Source: Streptomyces sp. SAI-127
GTDB taxonomy: Bacteria > Actinomycetota > Actinomycetes > Streptomycetales > Streptomycetaceae
Assembly: GCF_029894425.1 (NCBI RefSeq)
Contig: NZ_JARXYJ010000001.1
Span: 2,294,001-2,358,000, forward strand
DNA: 64,000 nt
Reading direction: 5' to 3'
How positions within the stretch are numbered: position 1 is the first letter of the stretch; the number at the start of each line of letters is the position of its first letter. The position numbers and the translations under genes were made by a program. The notes beneath the pieces are model-generated. The model made no database searches, had not been told where the DNA came from, and was given only the letters and a program-made list of their open reading frames with translations. Shown here in pieces: positions 25,301-37,670 of the stretch.

Positions 25301-27168
25301 GGAACCAGTGGTCCGGCGGATCCATGCCCTCGGCGGCCCGCTTTGCGGAGCTCATCCACCAGGTGCCGGTGCGGGACGAGGCATACCGCATCCTCAAGGA
25401 GCTGACCCGCAAGTGTCCGTCGGAACCGCACTTCTGGAACCACATGGGCCGGTACCACATTCACGAGATGAAGTACGGCTATCCCGATGCGGAGCAGTAC
25501 CTCCTCAAGGCCATCGAACTCTCCGAGGGGAAGGATTCCATCCACTTCCACTCGCTCGGCATGGTACGCCGTCTCTGGGTGAAACACCTGCTCGCCAAAG
25601 AGACCGCGAACACGGGACAGGTGGAGGAGGCCCTCGATCGGATCCGAAGTCACTACGAAGACGCGCTCGAAGCCTTTGCTGCGGGGCGACGACTCGACTC
25701 TGAGGACGAGCACTCGTACGTCACACCCGTCCAGATGATCGTCGATGTGCTAAATCAGCTGGTCCGTATCTCGCCCTACGAGAACTTCCTGGATCTCGTA
25801 CGCAAGAGCGGGGACGTCGGCGCTTGGGCCGATGAGCAGTTGAGGCTCGCCGAATCCCTGCTCGACCAGCTTGACATGGCACTACCGGGTCATCGCAGAA
25901 GCAGTTACCACAACACCTGTGAGCGACAACTGCAAACGCTGCACGGCAACATCGCGAGTCTCGTCAGCCAGTGGCGTTCCCTGATCACCGAATCGCGCCA
26001 TTCTGGCGCGGCGCTGGTGCTCGCCAGGGCGTTCTTCAGGGAGCAGCAGCAGCAATGGAGCCCCACCGCGGCAGAGGCGTTCCGGTCAGTGGTGGACCTG
26101 TACGACTCCGCTTTCGACAACCGTGGCGATCTCAGCGACAGTGACATGCGGACCTGGTTCCGCTGTTACCGAAAGCTCGACGAGTACGACGAACTCAACG
26201 CGCTGCAACGCTTCGCCGTGCTGGCCGACTCTCGCAGCGGCAGTCAGGAAGCCCACTACTACCTGTACGTCCTGCGTTTCATGCGGTGGCTGCGCAACGA
26301 GGAGCAGAACCAGCAGGAGGTCGAGCGTTATCTCGCGGATTCCAAGCGGCTGGCACGGGACAGTCGTCGGCAGTACAGCTACGAATGGGTCGGGGTCACC
26401 GACCCCGAGGATGGCGATCAGCCGCTTCCCACACGCCTCGTACACTTCACGGAACTCGGTGAGCGCAGGCCTGAGCCCGAACTCTGGGAACACTCGGACA
26501 AACTGCTCCGCTTGACCGGCGTCATCAAAGAGATCGAGGGTCCGCAATCAGGCTGGATCACGGTCGGTGACGGGCGCATGGCCGCGTTCTTCGTCCCCAA
26601 GGAGAAATTCCGCCGCCACAGCGACATCAACAAAGTCGTCGAGTTCTACCTCGGTTTCAGCTACGAGGGATTGCGAGCCTGGTGTGTGGACTTCGCGACA
26701 CCTTCTGCCATGAGCCGCCGTCCCCATGTCGCCGACGACACCAAGCTGCCCCTGTCCGTTCCCATTCCTGCACCCACTGCACCTACCCAGCCCCGCGAGG
26801 AGCCGATCCGCCCCCGTGTGGTCCGACAGGGCCCTACCCGCCCCTCCGCACCGACGGCTCCCGCCAAGATCAGCGTGCGGGCGCGCGAGATGGCCGCCAG
26901 GAACGAGGAAGGGGCCTACCGCTTCCTGCTCCGCTCCCTTCTGCAGCAAAGGTCCGCGGACAGTCCTGTCACCTCTCTGCAGGTAGGAACAGCGTTGCAG
27001 GACACCTTCGGCCACCAGAGTTACATCCGAATGCTGGCAGGCGGGAAACTGCGTGGCCTTCTGCTACGCCTCGGATTCCTTCTCGAGGACGCAGCGAATG
27101 GTCAATTCAATGTCGTGAGCGGGGGGACGGAGGGTGGCGGCGCGGGAACCGGCAACCAGGTCATGTGA
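22324..27168 (+). CDS. Giant STAND-like NTPase with N-terminal kinase-like domain; SAMD9-like architecture
   Basis: 1614 residues, no signal or membrane helix. Residues ~30-400: phosphotransferase (APH/choline-kinase-like) fold with catalytic loop HGDLHLRN (234-241) and metal-binding Asp258 in LIDVNWM. ~430-650: unassigned module (RWSAIVDLNPES). ~690-900: P-loop NTPase with Walker A SPGAGGTTLA (699-708) and a Walker-B-like VVVVAE (Glu751); GGTTLA followed by WDL is the pattern I recall for SAMD9-family NTPases. ~1000-1390: helical TPR-like repeats (RYHIHEMKYGYPDAEQYLLK). ~1395-1455: OB fold (LTGVIKEIEGPQSGWITV). Then a Pro-rich linker and ~1530-1605 a LOTUS/OST-HTH-like winged helix. STAND proteins act as triggered switches, often in immunity; here a kinase-like effector is inferred. 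No function is proven. Confidence 0.75.
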   Translation: MTHTTERGNDAAPSQPLTVRERVTRVIHGRLGPEASVEFMEDLAGGYTDASVAKCDVAGVRGTELDGQFIVKVSPLNGDQRQSAAHEHFIDALGDFSDQHVPKLVLSAEDDRVAVDLYEIAGGSLRGVHAAEVAGSAQFQTACEVVSRDLLAAQLMSSPGRKVMSALEVLEAWLGADFLNSTRGRALREARDLAGVTGPWFHFAGEVLPDPLSVLAEPNELTQQVEAILQGACHGDLHLRNILLDRTRRHAGNYWLIDVNWMRPAPLLYDQAYLETAALLTVQARRDRKVSSQVLLELDEVAVSGILEVDDELFVEVAKSIRRGARTAMRDHQPNRQDSLGYQYLLARLGAALNYAAKRMPEPERITAFHLASWTIKRILKEYHEPLWFRTLERRQTSQTPSVRERQAEPADPVAVPAELSQRLKLFTTDTRSGFDRFLVIESNVWQPDLAQLATQRWSAIVDLNPESETSGLAGLVTTETVDHHIVRFGLNDGAVTPGRGVVPWMMADGWERLGELRPATFREWRRSHLPVVRRLFDKQSSLSPHRAAAVLCLAAAPEPDERTERVLEHIEESYEEVDVQTVTVGSPEFAALLDALGNARTIARVMPPATMPGRDGPVPFGRDELARLSADLEMLHSQALSSQLKDEPIDEFWRGRPASWLDLDQGLDVPRDIQQELATDIRSVLGKQGSATLELFHSPGAGGTTLARRIAWDLHRDYPVVLVRKYSQETVERIDDIYRHTGRSVVVVAESADLTQSERENLYHRLHQWNTPAVVLWVTRTNRRVPGHHKYHLMDPMSLHEASEFRQSFQIRARDERAQAAVANLRPGNVPVQQLSPFFFGLSAFEKDFGGTRGYVDSHLSNLGERHLRVAKYLALVTRYAQTGLPYPLVRRWLTGKWGDLAASNIDYQEDLQKVLGEDLRHLVVDDRGELRLLHPFVAEHVLEAVLVPDGQRRWQSRLADTAVEFIGQVCGHLGSDNTQTRRILQDIFIRRNQWSGGSMPSAARFAELIHQVPVRDEAYRILKELTRKCPSEPHFWNHMGRYHIHEMKYGYPDAEQYLLKAIELSEGKDSIHFHSLGMVRRLWVKHLLAKETANTGQVEEALDRIRSHYEDALEAFAAGRRLDSEDEHSYVTPVQMIVDVLNQLVRISPYENFLDLVRKSGDVGAWADEQLRLAESLLDQLDMALPGHRRSSYHNTCERQLQTLHGNIASLVSQWRSLITESRHSGAALVLARAFFREQQQQWSPTAAEAFRSVVDLYDSAFDNRGDLSDSDMRTWFRCYRKLDEYDELNALQRFAVLADSRSGSQEAHYYLYVLRFMRWLRNEEQNQQEVERYLADSKRLARDSRRQYSYEWVGVTDPEDGDQPLPTRLVHFTELGERRPEPELWEHSDKLLRLTGVIKEIEGPQSGWITVGDGRMAAFFVPKEKFRRHSDINKVVEFYLGFSYEGLRAWCVDFATPSAMSRRPHVADDTKLPLSVPIPAPTAPTQPREEPIRPRVVRQGPTRPSAPTAPAKISVRAREMAARNEEGAYRFLLRSLLQQRSADSPVTSLQVGTALQDTFGHQSYIRMLAGGKLRGLLLRLGFLLEDAANGQFNVVSGGTEGGGAGTGNQVM

Positions 27169-27215
27169 TCCCAGGACATGGATCACCACAGACAGATAAC
27201 CGGATGACAGGGGGC

Positions 27216-27246
27216 GTGGGGAGGCCCGCACCGCGGGTCTCCCCAC
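27216..27246. terminator. Bidirectional terminator
   Basis: 14-bp stem with one G-U pair (27216-27229 with 27233-27246) and a 3-base loop, between the convergent NTPase gene (stop 27168) and GH2 gene (stop 27258). Confidence 0.85.
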
Positions 27247-27257
27247 CCGACGGGTTG

Positions 27258-31902
<4,645 letters not shown>

Positions 31903-32091
31903 GCGGGGGTCCTTTCGAAGTCCTTCTTTGGGCCCACCGTGAGAATCTCCCCCGCACCGCGCAACCGGTCACGGGTCCCAGACTCGGACGAGCATCGCGC
32001 CGAGACGCCTCTGACCAGCGACTTTCCCGCCCTGCACCCCCGCTTTCGACGCCCGCGGCCATTCGGCCGTAAGAGGAGGAGCCCGGCGAGG

Positions 32092-32601
32092 TCAGTCGAC
32101 CTGCCGCACGAACGCCTGGTAGGCCTTCTCGTCGAACAGCACGAACCGGGCCTCCTCGACCGCGGTCTGGGTCTCCCGTACGGTCTCCACCGCGATCCGG
32201 GCGGCGTCGTCGATCGGCCAGCCGTAGATGCCGGCGGAGACGGCCGGGAAGGCGACGGTCCGAGCGCCCAGTTCGTCGGCGACGCGCAGGGACTCCCGGT
32301 AGCAGGAGGCCAGCAGCTCCGAGCGGTCCTCCTCCTGGCTGTGGCGGGGGCCGACGGTGTGGATCACCCAGCGCGCGTCCAGATCGCCCGCGGTGGTGGC
32401 GACCGCCTTGCCGGTGGGGAGCCCCTTGCCGTAGTGACCGGCGCGCAGCTTGCGGCAGTCCGCCAGGATCGCGGGGCCGCCGCGGCGGTGGATGGCGCCG
32501 TCGACTCCTCCCCCGCCGAGGAGGGAGGAATTCGCGGCGTTGACGATCGCGTCTGCGCTCTCTCGGGTGATGTCGCCCTGGACAAGCCTGATGGTGGTCA
32601 T
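32092..32601 (-). CDS. Macro-domain protein, O-acetyl-ADP-ribose deacetylase type
   Basis: 169 residues, a lone macro domain: VQGDITRESADAIVNAANSSLLGGGGVDGAIHRRGG at the N-terminus, with Asn/Asp positions of the MacroD class, and FPAVSAGIYGWPIDDAA, the diphosphate-binding loop. The family hydrolyses O-acetyl-ADP-ribose made by sirtuins and removes mono-ADP-ribose from acidic residues. ATG 32601 starts directly at the domain. It lies 63 bp downstream of eboF on the same strand and could be read through with the ebo operon. Confidence 0.92.
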   Translation of the reverse strand: MTTIRLVQGDITRESADAIVNAANSSLLGGGGVDGAIHRRGGPAILADCRKLRAGHYGKGLPTGKAVATTAGDLDARWVIHTVGPRHSQEEDRSELLASCYRESLRVADELGARTVAFPAVSAGIYGWPIDDAARIAVETVRETQTAVEEARFVLFDEKAYQAFVRQVD

Positions 32602-32664
32602 GACCGCCACTCTTCCAGCCCGCGCCGTCGGACGCCTCGCACGAGGTGTCCTCGTGCCGGGTGA

Positions 32665-34065
32665 TCAGCCGGAGGCTGTTGTCGCCCCCGGTGCGTCGAG
32701 TCCCGCGAGGCCCAGCAGCAGAGACTTGACCTCCGTGGCCGCGTACACCTCCTTGGCCCGCTCCGGCTCCGAACACAGCAGTACGGGGCCGTAGCCGGCG
32801 TCCGCGGGCAGCCGGCCGTGGCTGCCGCGGACGCCCGACGGATCCAGCGGAACCGTCTGGATCCGATAGCGGAAACCGAGCTTCTTGCGGGCGACCTGAC
32901 CGACGGCGCGCAGCTTCACCGCCGGGACCTCCTCGTCGTAGAGGAGTTCGGCGGGGTCGTAGCCGGGCTTGCGGTGGATCTCGACCTGGCGGGCGAAATC
33001 GGGTGCTCGTTCGTCGTCGAGCCAGTAGTAGTAGGTGAACCAGGCGTCGTGATCGGCGATCGCGACCAGCTCACCGGAGCGCTCGTGGTCGAGGCCGTGT
33101 GCCCGCTTGCCCTCGGCGTCCAACACCTGGCCCACGCCGTCGAGTTCACGGACGATCTTCGCGACCGCCTCCGTGTCGGCCCGGTCTTTGACGTACACAT
33201 GAGCGAGCTGGTGGTCGGCGACCGCGAAGGCGCGGGAGGTCCAGGGGTCGAGGTACTCCATACCGTCCTGGGTGTGGACTTCGAGGAGTCCGGCCCGGCG
33301 CAGGGCGCGGTTGATGTCGACCGGGCGGGAGGCGGGCGCGATGCCGTACTCGCTGAGCGCGACGACGGTGGCGCCCGCTTCGAGGAAGTGGTCGATCAAC
33401 GGGCGCAGAGCGTCGTCGAGTTGGCGCGCGGCACGGATTGTGGCCGGTGAGTCGGGGCCGGAGCGCTGGGGTTCGTAGTCGAGGTGCGGGATGTAGACGA
33501 GGGTGAGGTCGGGATGCTTCTCGTCGAAGATCTGTCGGGCGGCGGCCAGGATCCACTGGGTGGAGGGCATGCCCGCGTTCGGGCCCCAGTAGGTGAAGAG
33601 AGGGAACTCTCCGAGTCTGTCGGTGAGTTCGTCGTGCAGGGCGGGGGGCCAGGTGTAGCAGTCGGGTTCCTTGCGGCCGTCGGAGTAGTAGACGGGGCGC
33701 GGGGTGACCGTCCAGTCGACGTCGGCGCCCATCGCGTACCACCAGCAGACGTTGGCCACCTTGTAGTCGGGGTCCTGGGCGCGGGCCGCGTCCCAGATCT
33801 TCTCGCCGCCGACCAGGGCGTTGTGCTGCCGCCACAGCATGACCTCGCCGAGGTCGCGGAAGTACCAGCCGTTGGCCACGACTCCATGGGTGGCGGGGAG
33901 TTCGCCGGTCAGGAGGGTGGACTGGACGGTGCAGGTGACGGCGGGGAGCACGGTGTCGAGCCGGGATCGGAAGCCGCGCTCGCCGAGGGCGGAGACGGCA
34001 GGCATGTGCTTCAGCAGGTTCGGGGTCAGCCCGACGATGTCGAGCACGACGACACGGCTGGTCAT
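32665..34065 (-). CDS. eboF: Alkaline-phosphatase-superfamily phosphodiesterase/nucleotide pyrophosphatase of the ebo cluster
   Basis: 466 residues. Features of the type-I phosphodiesterase/nucleotide pyrophosphatase fold: VVVLDIVGLTPNLL (first metal Asp), the nucleophile region AVTCTVQSTLLTG with a Thr in place of the usual serine/threonine nucleophile, ATHGVVANGW, and later IPHLDYEPQRSGP and VADHQLAHVY for the metal site. ATG 34065 has AAGGAGG 8 bases upstream and overlaps eboE by 4 bp. Last gene of the ebo operon, which in other bacteria supports transport of a metabolite precursor across the membrane; what EboF cleaves is unknown. Confidence 0.87.
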   Translation of the reverse strand: MTSRVVVLDIVGLTPNLLKHMPAVSALGERGFRSRLDTVLPAVTCTVQSTLLTGELPATHGVVANGWYFRDLGEVMLWRQHNALVGGEKIWDAARAQDPDYKVANVCWWYAMGADVDWTVTPRPVYYSDGRKEPDCYTWPPALHDELTDRLGEFPLFTYWGPNAGMPSTQWILAAARQIFDEKHPDLTLVYIPHLDYEPQRSGPDSPATIRAARQLDDALRPLIDHFLEAGATVVALSEYGIAPASRPVDINRALRRAGLLEVHTQDGMEYLDPWTSRAFAVADHQLAHVYVKDRADTEAVAKIVRELDGVGQVLDAEGKRAHGLDHERSGELVAIADHDAWFTYYYWLDDERAPDFARQVEIHRKPGYDPAELLYDEEVPAVKLRAVGQVARKKLGFRYRIQTVPLDPSGVRGSHGRLPADAGYGPVLLCSEPERAKEVYAATEVKSLLLGLAGLDAPGATTASG

Positions 34066-35219
34066 GAGGGGTCCTCCTTGAGGCCGATCGCGGTCAGCCG
34101 GGCGCGGGCCCAGGCGAGTTCGGCGGCGATGCCGACGGACAGGTCGGCAGGGGGGTCGGGCAGGACGGACCAGGTGTAGGTCTCGACCTCGATGTGGTCG
34201 CAGCCGGCCGAGGGGCCGCCGAGCAGCCCGGCGAGGACCTGGCCGAGCTGGTCGGTGGTGGTCCGCAGGGGTGGTTCGGGGTCGGTGTGCAGCGGGGCAT
34301 GGAAGTGGACGCGCCACGGTCCCGTGTCGGCGGGCAGCGCGCCGTCCAGGGCGTCGGGCAGGTCGTCGACCGCGAGGACGTCACCGCCCGTCGACGCTCT
34401 CGTCTGGTGCAGGAACCGGGGTTCGGCGAGCCGGCGCAGGGCCCTGCGGGCGGCCGGGTCAGCCGGGTCCGTGGCCTCGACGGCGCAGGACGCCTGGAGC
34501 TTGACGACGGGCAGCCCGGCGTCGGCGAGCCGTCGTAGGGCTTCCGCCGGTTCTTCGAACTGCACGGCGAGGTGGCAGGCGTCGAGGCACACACCCAGCC
34601 GGTCCGGGTCCAGGCCGCCCAGGTGTCGTACCGCCTGGACCGTGGTCTCCACGACACAACCGGGTTCCGGTTCGAAGCCGACCCGGATACGGCGGCCGGT
34701 GCGCTCCTCGACCGCGGCGAGACCGTCGGTCAGCCGCTCCAGGGCACGGCGGGCCCCGTCGGCGCGCGCGGCGGGCCAGGGGGTGCGCCAGGCCAGCGGC
34801 AGGGTGGAGATGCTGCCGCGGTCGGCGTCGTCGGGAAGCAGGGCGGCCAGGATCCGGACGCAGTCGAGGGTGTACGTCAGACGCGCCTCGTCGGCCCAGT
34901 CGGGGAGGTAGACGTCCTTCTTGACGACCTCACGGTGGAAGCCGGCGTACGGGAAGGCGTTGAGGGTGACGGTCTCCAGTCCGCGCAGCCGCAGTTCGGC
35001 CTTGAGTCGCGCCAACGCCCGCTCGTTCTCGGCGAGTTCGGTGACGACTCCCCTGGCCAGCCAGAGTCCGATGCCCAGCCGGTCGACGCCCAGGTGCTCG
35101 CGCACGGGCTCGGCGTGGCCGACGAGTTGGGCGATGACGCCGTCGAGGTCCTCGGCCTGATGGACGTTGCTGCAGTAGCCCAGGTGGACGGTGGAGCCGT
35201 CCGGGTGCAGGAAGCGCAT
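34062..35219 (-). CDS. eboE: EboE-like metabolite-traffic protein (TIM barrel)
   Basis: 385 residues resembling xylose-isomerase-like TIM barrels. N-terminal LGYCSNVHQAEDL, the TLNAFPYAGFH strand, IRVGFEPEPGCVVET (a likely metal-binding Glu), GVCLDACHLAVQFE and a C-terminal HIEVETYTWSVLP segment are as in EboE. Its exact chemistry is unestablished in the family. Gap of 7 bp to eboB upstream, 4-bp overlap with eboF downstream. Confidence 0.87.
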   Translation of the reverse strand: MRFLHPDGSTVHLGYCSNVHQAEDLDGVIAQLVGHAEPVREHLGVDRLGIGLWLARGVVTELAENERALARLKAELRLRGLETVTLNAFPYAGFHREVVKKDVYLPDWADEARLTYTLDCVRILAALLPDDADRGSISTLPLAWRTPWPAARADGARRALERLTDGLAAVEERTGRRIRVGFEPEPGCVVETTVQAVRHLGGLDPDRLGVCLDACHLAVQFEEPAEALRRLADAGLPVVKLQASCAVEATDPADPAARRALRRLAEPRFLHQTRASTGGDVLAVDDLPDALDGALPADTGPWRVHFHAPLHTDPEPPLRTTTDQLGQVLAGLLGGPSAGCDHIEVETYTWSVLPDPPADLSVGIAAELAWARARLTAIGLKEDPS

Positions 35220-35226
35220 GAGCCGG

Positions 35227-36093
35227 TCACTCTCCCCCGCGCCTGATGGAGTTGCCCTGGAAGGTGGACCGGTCGTCCGGCTTGGGCTCGTCGAGCGTCG
35301 AGTCGAGTTCGAGGCGGCCGCTCTGGCCGTAGAAGGCGACGGGGTTGCGCCACATCACCTGGTCCACGTCGTCCTCGCCGAACCCGGCGGCGGTCATGGC
35401 GTCGGCCGTCTTGCGGGTCTTGAGCGGGTCCGAACGGCCCCAGTCGGCCGCCGAGTTGACGAGGACGTGCTCGGTGCCGACGTCCTTGAGTATCCCGACC
35501 ATGCGATCCTCGCTCATCTTGGTCCTCGGGTAGATCGAGAACCCGGCCCAGCAGCCGCTGTCGAGGACCATCCCGACGGTGAGCTCGTTGAGGTGGTCGA
35601 GGACGACGAGAGCGGGGTCGATGCCGGACTCACGGATGACGTCGAGGGTCCTTTTCGTGCCCGCGGCCTTGTCGCGGTGCGGGGTGTGCACGAGGGCGGG
35701 CAGACCGTGGTCCAGGGCGAGTCGGAGCTGGCGTGCGAGCGCCTCGTCCTCCTCGGGGGTCATGGAGTCGTAGCCGATCTCGCCGACGGCGACGACGCGG
35801 TCCTTGGCGAGATAGCGGTCGAGTTCGTCGAGGACGGGAGTGCAGCGTGGGTCGTTGGCCTCTTTGGGGTTGAGGGCGATCGTACAGAAGTGCTGGATGC
35901 CGAACTGGGCGGCGCGGTACGGCTCCCAGCCCAGCAGCGCGTCGAAGTAGTCGTAGAAACTCTCGGGCGAGGTGCGGGGCTGGCCCTGCCAGAAGGCGGG
36001 TTCGACGACCGCGCGCACTCCGGCGGCGTACATCGCCTCGTAGTCGTCGGTGGTGCGGGAGGACATGTGGATGTGGGGGTCGAAGATGCGCAC
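35227..36093 (-). CDS. eboB: TatD-family metal hydrolase, EboB
   Basis: 288 residues of the amidohydrolase superfamily: DPHIHMSSRTTDDYEAMY (first metal pair), VAVGEIGYDSMTPEEDEAL with the bridging Glu, LVHTPHRDKAAGT, and a late LVNSAADWGRSDPL with the catalytic Asp. The tail of about 25 residues is polar. In ebo operons this is the second conserved member; the substrate is unknown. It follows eboA after 3 bp. Confidence 0.9.
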   Translation of the reverse strand: MRIFDPHIHMSSRTTDDYEAMYAAGVRAVVEPAFWQGQPRTSPESFYDYFDALLGWEPYRAAQFGIQHFCTIALNPKEANDPRCTPVLDELDRYLAKDRVVAVGEIGYDSMTPEEDEALARQLRLALDHGLPALVHTPHRDKAAGTKRTLDVIRESGIDPALVVLDHLNELTVGMVLDSGCWAGFSIYPRTKMSEDRMVGILKDVGTEHVLVNSAADWGRSDPLKTRKTADAMTAAGFGEDDVDQVMWRNPVAFYGQSGRLELDSTLDEPKPDDRSTFQGNSIRRGGE

Positions 36094-36096
36094 GGG

Positions 36097-36765
36097 TCAG
36101 GCCTCTTCCTCTTCCTCTTCTTCGAGTGCGTGCCGGAGTGCGTCGCCGATGACGTCCGGGAAGGTGCGTACGACGGGCCGGATGTCCTGGGGTACATCCC
36201 GTCCGGCGGCGAGCCGTTCGTGCGCGAAGTCGGCGAGCATCCGGGCCAGTTCGCGGTCGGCGCGGGCGGTGAGCCCATGGACGCGGTCGAGCGGGATCTC
36301 GCAGAAGACGCACTTCAGTACGGCCTGGCGGTACTCCGGGTCGGGCAGGTACTGGGTGGCGTAGGGGCCGAGGGCGGCCTCGATCAGGGTGGTGTCGTTT
36401 CCGCGCAGGGCCTCGCGGACGAGGGGTAGGGCCAGGTCTCCCAGGTCCAGCAGGGGCAGCGTGCGCAGGACGGCTCGCTGTTCCGCCGGGTCGCCGTGCC
36501 GGTGCAGTGAGGTCACCTCGTCGGCGAGGTGCCGGCCCCGCAGGGGCAGCGCGGTGAGGAGGACCGCTCGGGCGGCCTCGTCCACGGTCCAGTGATCGTT
36601 CAGGCGGGAGTGACCGCAGCGTCTTCGGGCGGCCGGGAAGAGCCGACGGATCGTGGTCGCGTCGGCGGCGATCGCGGCCGCGGCCTCATCGAGCCAGCCG
36701 CGAGCACTCGCGTCCAGGCCCGCCGACAGGATGGGTCGGGGGTCTGCCGGAACCATGACAGTCAT
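36097..36765 (-). CDS. eboA: EboA-domain protein
   Basis: 222 residues, all-helical, no signal peptide. Assigned by its position directly ahead of eboB and by segments such as DEAARAVLLTALP and EAALGPYATQYLPDPEYRQAVLKCVFCEIPLDRVHGL that recur in EboA proteins. The C-terminus ends with an uninterrupted run of seven glutamates before Ala, an odd acidic tail. No enzymatic motif; probably a scaffold or partner of the Ebo machinery. Confidence 0.82.
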   Translation of the reverse strand: MTVMVPADPRPILSAGLDASARGWLDEAAAAIAADATTIRRLFPAARRRCGHSRLNDHWTVDEAARAVLLTALPLRGRHLADEVTSLHRHGDPAEQRAVLRTLPLLDLGDLALPLVREALRGNDTTLIEAALGPYATQYLPDPEYRQAVLKCVFCEIPLDRVHGLTARADRELARMLADFAHERLAAGRDVPQDIRPVVRTFPDVIGDALRHALEEEEEEEA

Positions 36766-36801
36766 GAGGAACCCTCTGGTGGGGGAAGGAGACGAAGGCG
36801 C

Positions 36802-37638
36802 CTAGGCCGCCGCGCGCAGGAATTCGATCGAGCGGCGGGCGACCTCGGGCGCGTCCAGTGCGCCGCCCTGGATCTCGACGGAGACCAGGCCGCGGTGCCC
36901 GAGGTCGCGCAGCGCGGTCAGCACGGGCGGGAAGTCGATCTCTCCGGCGCCGAACTCCAGATGCCGGTGGACACCGCGCCGCATGTCCTCGATCTGCACG
37001 TTACGCAGCAACGGGGCGGCCAGCCGGACGCAGTCGAGCAGCGGTTTGTCCTCCACACAGTGCGCGTGACCGATGTCCAGCGTGATGCCGAACAGCTCGT
37101 GACCGCCGACCAGTTCGGCGAGCCGCACACAGCGCTCCACGCTGTCCACGAACATGTACGGCTCCGGCTCGAAGGCCAGCGCCACACCGTACGGTTGCGC
37201 GGTCTCCAAGACCGTCTCGACGCCGGCCGCCAGCCGCTTCCATGCGTCCGGCTCCGGCAGCCCGTCCGGGGCCGGGCCACTGCACAGATGGACCGTGGGT
37301 GAGCCGAGGTCGGCAGCGATGCGCAGGGCGCGCCCCAGCAGGTCGACGCGGAGTCCGGAGCCGTCCGACATCAGGGTCGGCAGGTGCTTGCCCCAGGGAT
37401 CGAGGAAGTAGGGCGCGCCGGTCTCGACGGTGACGTCCAGACCGTGCCGGTCGAGATCGCGGGCGAGCGCCGACACCCGCCGGGGCAGGTCGTCGGCGTA
37501 CGGGTCGAGGTGGTTGTGGTCGAGGGTGAGGGCGACGCCGTCGTAGCCGAGATCGGCGAGGATCACGAGAACGTCGGTGAGTCGGTGGTGGGCGAAGCCG
37601 TTGGTGCCGTAGCCGAATCTGAGGGGGGTGGGTTTCAT
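36802..37638 (-). CDS. Sugar-phosphate isomerase/epimerase-like TIM barrel in the ebo operon
   Basis: 278 residues of the xylose-isomerase-like (AP endonuclease 2) family: RFGYGTNGFAHHRL, LTLDHNHLDPY, VTVETGAPYFLD (first metal Glu), LAFEPEPYMFVDS (second Glu), GITLDIGHAHCVED (Asp/His) and LVSVEIQG (last Glu), so the metal site looks complete. It lies between eboC and eboA with short gaps (32 and 36 bp) and is a second TIM barrel besides EboE. It stands where a dehydroquinate-synthase-like eboD might be expected. Confidence 0.85.
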   Translation of the reverse strand: MKPTPLRFGYGTNGFAHHRLTDVLVILADLGYDGVALTLDHNHLDPYADDLPRRVSALARDLDRHGLDVTVETGAPYFLDPWGKHLPTLMSDGSGLRVDLLGRALRIAADLGSPTVHLCSGPAPDGLPEPDAWKRLAAGVETVLETAQPYGVALAFEPEPYMFVDSVERCVRLAELVGGHELFGITLDIGHAHCVEDKPLLDCVRLAAPLLRNVQIEDMRRGVHRHLEFGAGEIDFPPVLTALRDLGHRGLVSVEIQGGALDAPEVARRSIEFLRAAA

Positions 37639-37670
37639 GGCGCCGGTTTCTGCCGATGGGGCGGCGTGGC

